A stretch of DNA of 64,000 nt from the NCBI GenBank assembly GCA_015143295.1, contig CM026562.1, positions 11,250,041 to 11,314,040 on the forward strand, in the 5' to 3' direction. The notes beneath the pieces were generated by a model. It worked only from the letters and a program-made list of their open reading frames with translations. It did not search any database and was not told the origin of the DNA. Positions 58,739-64,000 of the stretch are shown one piece after another. The first letter of the stretch is position 1. Each line of letters starts with the position of its first letter. This stretch comes from Tetracentron sinense (Eukaryota > Streptophyta > Magnoliopsida > Trochodendrales > Trochodendraceae). Position numbers and translations under genes: made by a program.

Positions 58739-59680
58739 TTCAAAATATTGGCATCGGGTGTCGTATCGGTAATTCCAAAACAGGATACGTGTATCGGATG
58801 GATACAGTGGAAAAAATCAGGATACGCTATGAAATGCGTAGATACGCAAGCAAAAACTAGATACTTTGCATAAAACTTCTTTTAATACAAATATAAGTTA
58901 TTAACAAACTAAATGAAGGTCTCTAACTATGTTCATAACCATACATATGAGAGCTAAGAATTTTATAAGTTAAAAATGGCGTGTGTGCTGTACTGATAAA
59001 AAGATATGAAAATACAAATCTAAATGTTAAAACCTTACATTCAATGAGTTAAATAAAAATATATTGAATTACAAGTATAAATTTTAGCTTAATGTAAATC
59101 TTTTTATGCTGAACTATCACATTATTAGTTGACTTTTTGACCTTGTAGATGAAAAAAAATTTAAAACTAAAATATTAGACTTTTTTTGCCAAACTTTTGG
59201 GTTTTGGTGATTTTTGATATAATAGAATTTATTAAATATTGATATTTGAGAAATACCATATCATTTGAAAGTTGAAATTTTGACCAAATCCCTAAAAGGT
59301 GCTACAAAGAGGATTTTGTTCTTGAACTAGAAAGTTGACTTTTATTCTTCAGGAATTTGGATCAAGATAATTTTTATTGAATTTAAATGGGGGATAATCT
59401 CATTTGCATATTAATATCATAAGTAAATGAAAGTAATATTAATTTAAAATCATTTACTTAAATAATATTATATATATAAGTTGTGCGTATCGGGTCTTTG
59501 TTGTGGATCCTAGAGTAAATAGGAGAGAAAAATTAATTGAAAAATCCTCCATATCAGTCCTTTATCGATCCCATATTGGCCTGATACGGGGAAGTTTTTT
59601 CTAGCGTACCAGTGTATCGGGTAGCTCCAAACAAGATACGTATCGGCCTGTATCGGTCGATACGTATCGATATTTTAAAG
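58739..59680. mobile_element. MITE-like element with TATCGG-rich inverted ends, about 940 bp
   Basis: The left end TTCAAAATATTGGCATCGGG and the right end, read on the minus strand, CTTTAAAATATCGATACG match as inverted repeats. Both are followed by repeated GTATCGG/CGATACG words. The interior is AT-rich and non-coding. No clear target duplication. Confidence 0.6.
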
Positions 59681-60442
59681 CACGCCTTTCTCTTGTTCAA
59701 CGTCACATTAACTGTTTGACTATTTTTCTATTTTTTATTCAGTCCTAAACTCTCTCCTCTTTCTCTCTTGTTCGGCTATCACTGTAGACTGTTGTTTCTT
59801 TTTATTTTTTATCCCCACAATCCAAGGTATTAAACTTCGGTCACTAAAGAAGTTAACACAATTCGAGAAAGTGAAAGGAAGTTATGTAAAATTTAAAAGT
59901 CTAGGAAACATTGAAAATCTATGATGAAATTTTAGAAATTCAATACTTAAATTTGTAGTACTCAAATGTGAGAATCATGTTAAGTGACATGCGTTGTCTG
60001 CTCTATTTGAGTTATAATTTCTTTTTGATATTTCTTTATATTGTCAAAAATTTTAACTATGTTTTATCTTCGTTGTCAAGTGAAAGAGATATGTATTCTC
60101 TTTATTTTTCAATGATTATCCATGTTAATTGTTTTAGAAACTTGAAAAACTTATGAATGCACATTGAAGTTAATAAATAATTGAAATTCATTTTAGTTCC
60201 TAAACTTATTTCAGAACTAAATCAATATGTGAAGAGGAGATGGGTAGTTAAATAATTTTTAATTTACTAAATACTATTAGGAAATTATTTAATTTTTTTA
60301 ATATGATTAAAAAGCCCTTATGAACATAATATATTAATAACAAAATTATTAGAATAAAATCATAATTTATAATAATGTTAATGCTAGCAACACTCAGTTT
60401 TAAAGCTAATTATATTTATAATAAGGGTAATACTAGGGAGAC
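59681..60442. other. AT-rich non-coding DNA
   Basis: Nothing recognised; small open frames are T-rich and unsupported. Confidence 0.5.
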
Positions 60443-60645
60443 TTTTTTTTTTATAACTCGGGGTGTCCCCAACCCTACAAGTCAGGACTAATCCCTGAGG
60501 GTGCAATAGGAGCCCGCAGCCTGACACATCAGGAAAGTCCAGGAAATCCCGTGCGGGGCTAAAGGAGGAGTGAGAAGTTGAACCTAGGACCTTCCGCTTC
60601 ATGAAGCATATAAGTCCTGGGAACCACTGGTCCACCCCTTCAGGA
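60443..60645 (-). mobile_element. tRNA-derived SINE, minus strand, full length
   Basis: On the minus strand the element begins CCTGAAGGGGTGGACCAGTG, containing an A-box-like TGGACCAGTGG. About 35 bases on it has AGGTTCAACTTCT, a B-box-like motif. The body ends in a run of about 10 A (T run at 60443-60452). It has no coding capacity; its promoter is the internal pol III type. TAGGGAGA on the left (60434) and TAGGGACA on the right (60647) look like a target duplication with one change. Confidence 0.75.
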
Positions 60646-61452
60646 TTAGGGACACATGTCTTCCTGATGAAAAAAGTAAGTTTAAAGCAAGTAGAACTAG
60701 TATTACCTTTTAAGTTAAAACTAAAAAGCGACTTTTTTTGTACACTTCAATTAACTTCAATCAAAGTTCAGTATTTTCTCAACACTTTTTTGTCTTGTTT
60801 TGGTCGAAGTTTACCAAAGTTCACCGAAGTTTACCACGAAATCCAATATCTTTAAAATATAAGTGCATTTTGCTTCAGACAGCATGGAAGTCGGCTCAAT
60901 TTGGTCAACTTTGGCGGAAGTGAGTTGATTTTTGACACTATGCCTCTCTTTACCCCGTTCGACAATCATTGTAGACTTTATTTTTTATGTTCTGCTTTTT
61001 ATTCCAACACTTGAAATCTTAATTTATTATTCCATAGAACCGTCTCCAATGATAGTTCTATCAAAGTACATATTGACAATAGAAATTTTGTAATTTACAT
61101 GAATTGCATTTGCAGGGTCCTATATTTAAGGAAATACCAATGTTTTAAAATATGAAGGCGTGAGACGAGGCGTTAGGACCTCAACATGTGTGAGGCGTAA
61201 GCCATAAGCCTCACAAGAAAGCTTCATGCTCTCTCATTTTACAAATAAATTAAATATAAGAAAAATTGTAAAAAGATTCAAAAAGTTAATGAAAGATTAT
61301 AGGATATATATTCATATATATATATATATATATTTGTATTTGTTTACAATGTGTGTTCATGTGGGTGCACGTGTATACATAGGAAATATTATATAAATTA
61401 CTTGAAACAAATAAAAACTTTTTTAAAATGACATTGAAGTCTCAGTTGTGGC
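60646..61452. other. Non-coding DNA with an element end and a microsatellite
   Basis: At about 61141-61210 TTTTAAAATATGAAGGCGTG, then AGACGAGGCG and GTGAGGCGTAAGCC looks like one end of another MITE, but no partner end was found. A (TA)n run lies at 61313-61332. Confidence 0.5.
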
Positions 61453-62089
61453 CATGGTTTAAAAAAACGCTGAAACCATTACGTAACGCCCGTTACATAA
61501 CAGTTTCGGTGAATACCGTTACCCGTTACCGAGATGCTACACCATTTTTCGATTATAGCTCACGTAATGGCGTACGACTCTGTACAATTGATGGAATCTG
61601 CTTTTTGCAGGTTTTTCTTTTTTTGTCTTTTGTAGCCTTGCAGGTTTTTTGCTTTTCAGACTCAAACTAGGGACTAGGGAGGGTCAAACTCAAACTTCAA
61701 AGTTCAAAGACTCAAAATTTTTTCAAAAAATAGCTGAGTGCCTGAGTACTCTTACACTCACTCTTCAGACTTCACGTGAGTGTCTCTTGGTGAGTCAGTC
61801 TTCTCTCTTCTCCCATTTCATTTTCTCTCCGAGTCTTATATATTATGAACCCTCTCACGACTCAATCCTTCATAGTTCATTCCCTCAAGTAAAGACTAAA
61901 GAGTGAAGAGTGAAGAGTGAAGAGTCAAGAATCTCGTAGAATGGTAGAAGAGGAGCTCCAGTCTTGCCTCCTTGCGTCGTAGCCTACACCCTTTGTCACA
62001 CAACAAGGCTCTTGGTCAATTGGTCTTGGCTACACCTTTTCTCTCAATTTCTCATATTTGCCTATTCGGTATTCCTCTCTATTTTTTTT

Positions 62090-63075
62090 TTTGGAAGTTT
62101 GGAACACCAAATGTTAGTATTAATTATTAAATGTTAGTATTTTTTTCGGAATATTATGAATTATTAGAAAATTTTAGTTTTTTTTTGGAATATTATTAAA
62201 TGTTAGCATTAAATGTTAAAAAATGTTAGCAAATGTTAGTATTTTATTCGGAATATTATTAAATGTTAGAATATATTAGTATTTTTTTTGGAATATTATT
62301 AAATGGTAGAATATGTTAGTTTATTTTGAAATATTATTAAATGTTAGTATTTTGTTCAGAATATAATTAATGTCTTTACTATTATAATGCTAGAGTCTTG
62401 CGTAGATGAATTTTCCGAAATTCCCAAACTACCCTTATATAAAAACAAAACATTGATATAATGTTTTACTTTAATTCCCAAACTACCCCTTCTCATCTAT
62501 CTATTTAGAATCACAGCCAATTGCGATTGAACTCGGAGAGTTCAATCGCACCTGCGGGTTCACACGTGTCCCTTTTAACTTCTATTAACTGTGGTTAACT
62601 CCTTCCCCTCGAGCTCAAGTGCATCGCACGTGCCCCTAGCGAGTTCAATCACACCCACGTGTTAACACGTGTCCCTTTTAACTCCTATTAACTGTGGTTA
62701 ACTCCTTCCCATCGCTCTCACGTTCATCGCACGTGCCACCCGCTAGTTAGAATATGATATTACTTTTTTCAGAATATTATTAAATGTTAGTATTTTTTTC
62801 GGAATATTATGAAATGTTAGAAAATGTTACTATTAAATGTTAGAAAATGTTAGTATTTTGTTCGGAATATTATTAAATGTTAGAATAAATTAGTTTATTT
62901 TGGAATATTATTAAATTTTAGAAAATGTTAGTATTTATTTCGGAATATTATGAAATGTTAGTATTTTGTTCAGAATATTATTAAATGTTAGTATTTTTTT
63001 CGGAATATTATTAAATATTAAAATATGTTAGTATTTTTCTTTTGGAATATTATTAAATGTTAGTTTTTTTTTTTT
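62090..63075. repeat. Short tandem repeat (AATATTATTAAATGTTAG type)
   Basis: More than fifteen imperfect units such as GGAATATTATTAAATGTTAG and TTAGTATTTTTTTCGGAATA flank the Helitron-like insertion and lie immediately before the hAT coding region. Confidence 0.85.
62394..62747 (+). mobile_element. Helitron-like element end, copy 2
   Basis: The body shares ACCCTTATATAAAAACAAAA, ATCTATCTATTTAGAATCA and GAGTTCAATC with 8530-9025. It ends CACGT-tcatcgc-ACGTG (62719-62735), CCACCCG and CTAG (62743-62746) followed by T. It interrupts the AATATT repeat array, which resumes on both sides, so insertion into the array is likely. The left end near AGTCTTGCGTAGATG is approximate. Confidence 0.6.
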
Positions 63076-63119
63076 GCAGATTAGGGTATTCTTAGAGTAC
63101 TTATTGAATACTTGACATA

Positions 63120-64000
63120 ATGCCGAAAAAGAGAAATGACACAGACATTGGTTGGGAGTTTGGGCAGAGAGTAGAGGATAATAGGCATAAGATCAAATGT
63201 AATTATTGCGCTAGATTAATTACTGGGGGGATTACAAGATCTAAGGAGCATTTGGCTCACAAAGCAGGTGATGTAGCAAGGTGTACTGCAATTCCGAAAG
63301 AGGTCCGTATTATGATGAAAGATCATTTGAAGGATGCTTAAGTAGCTAAAGCTCAAAAAAGAAAAATTGCTGAGAGAATAGCTAACATGGACAGAGTTTT
63401 AGATGATGAAGAAGAAGATATTGACTTAGCGGAACAGTCACTTGATGATGAAGCTATTTTAGAAGGGGATTTGAGGGCCAGCATGGATAGCTTTCACTCA
63501 AATGAGACTAGTCGATGATTTACTGCTGCTACTGGGAGACGTTTTGACTCTGGAGGGTCATCATCACAGCAGCCACCAGCAAGCCGTCCATCACATTTGC
63601 CTAGGTCTTCAAGCCTACGAGTATCTAGTGAGAGTTCGCATGGTGTTAGAGGAAGAAGTGGTCGAGGTTCTATTGACCCTTTCTTGATGCGACTTGAGAC
63701 TGCAACTCAGCCTAGTGTGAAGTCCAGTTTCGATAAGGGGATAAGGTCAAAAGTGGGGCAAGGCAATTCCACGATTTTTCTATTGGAATCGCATCTCTCC
63801 TAATGCGGCGACCTCTCCTTACTTCCAGGCTATGATAGATGATATAACGGCAGGCCCAGGGGTTAAAGGACCTAGTTCTTACGAGATTGGAGGAAGATAC
63901 TTGGATTAGGAAGTTCAAGACTTGAGGCTTTATATTCAGAAGTTTCAGAGATCTTGGGAGGAATATGGGTGCCCTCTCATGTGTGATGGATGGAGTGGCC
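63120..64000 (+). pseudogene. BED-finger / DUF659 hAT transposase, broken, continues past the right edge
   Basis: Reading starts MPKKRNDTDIGWEFGQRV and contains a BED zinc finger, KIKCNYCARLITGGITRSKE followed by H, with C, C and H ligands in place. After a TAA (63339) the frame continues AKAQKRKIAERIANMD, a second stop (TGA, about 63516), and an Arg/Ser-rich linker (SSLRVSSESSHGVRGRSGRG). Near 63770 the frame shifts; the next frame reads FYWNRISPNAATSPYFQAMI, then GPGVKGPSSYEIGGRYLD, a stop, and CPLMCDGWSG, the DUF659 domain typical of hAT transposases. The hAT dimerisation domain would lie outside the window. Two internal stops, one shift and a third stop make it inactive. Confidence 0.85.

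Larger units (their letters stand above)
61453..64000 (+). mobile_element. Probable hAT element, left end to beyond the window
   Basis: CATGGTTTAAAAAAACGC at 61453, followed by repeated CGTTAC words, looks like a hAT-type end. It is followed by a pyrimidine-rich leader, a repeat-rich stretch and, from 63120, a hAT transposase reading frame. The assignment of this end to the transposase is inferred from order and distance. The right end is outside the window. Confidence 0.45.

Noticed and set aside
59968..60156. 62-codon hydrophobic frame
   Set aside because: It reflects T-rich sequence; no neighbouring exon, promoter or family signature.

Overview
This 64 kb window looks like nuclear DNA of a flowering plant with a large, repeat-rich genome. 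The evidence is AT-rich DNA, intron-containing genes, Ty1/copia and Ogre/Tat-like LTR retrotransposons, CACTA and hAT transposons, tRNA-derived SINEs and Helitron-like ends. A eudicot is my best guess; the species cannot be told from the sequence. I see no rRNA, tRNA, CRISPR array or bacterial gene organisation. Almost all of the window is mobile-element DNA, much of it nested and decayed.

Layout. 1-11952: a minus-strand CACTA (En/Spm) element. Its broken TNP2-type transposase is at 3262-6611 and its second ORF at 2456-3182. Its right end, with hairpin subterminal repeats, is at about 11580-11952. At the far left are a 179-bp satellite and an inverted duplication (676-1730) of a fragment of a SUVR-type histone methyltransferase gene. 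The 7.5-10.6 kb part is riddled with small inverted repeats, a Helitron-like end and a SINE remnant. 11953-17400: LTR remnants with hairpin-forming tandem repeats, then an Ogre/Tat-like LTR with three near-perfect palindromes just upstream of a TATA box. 17743-21904: a broken accessory ORF followed by a polypurine tract and a 1.5 kb LTR. 22151-28337: a dead copia gag-pol gene and its 3' LTR. 28338-30449: a minus-strand LTR with repeated hairpins. 32050-36905: a second, diverged copy of the accessory ORF, a polypurine tract and a 3.4 kb LTR containing a 12-unit hairpin array. 36906-41245: a gag-only (pol-less) SIRE-like element.

Genes. The only gene that looks intact is a five-exon GDSL esterase/lipase on the minus strand (42976-45478, 376 residues, all catalytic residues present, TATA box upstream). 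The C-terminal exons of an unidentified plant gene lie at 54290-55148 (minus). A C-terminal fragment with a membrane anchor lies at 48243-48540 (minus); a solo LTR has cut into it. The right edge (63120 onward) is a broken BED-finger/DUF659 hAT transposase that runs out of the window.

Most interesting signals. (1) The SUVR fragment is present as two opposed arms, which could make a hairpin transcript. (2) Several LTRs carry a cluster of short palindromes; in five the cluster sits close upstream of a clear TATA box. The palindrome sequence differs from family to family even where the promoter around it is conserved. (3) The tandem repeats at 35505-36300 show compensatory base changes within each unit, with G-U-compatible pairs on the sense strand, as expected for a selected RNA hairpin. 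Solo-LTR insertions with exact target duplications and a repeated retrotransposon accessory ORF are further leads.
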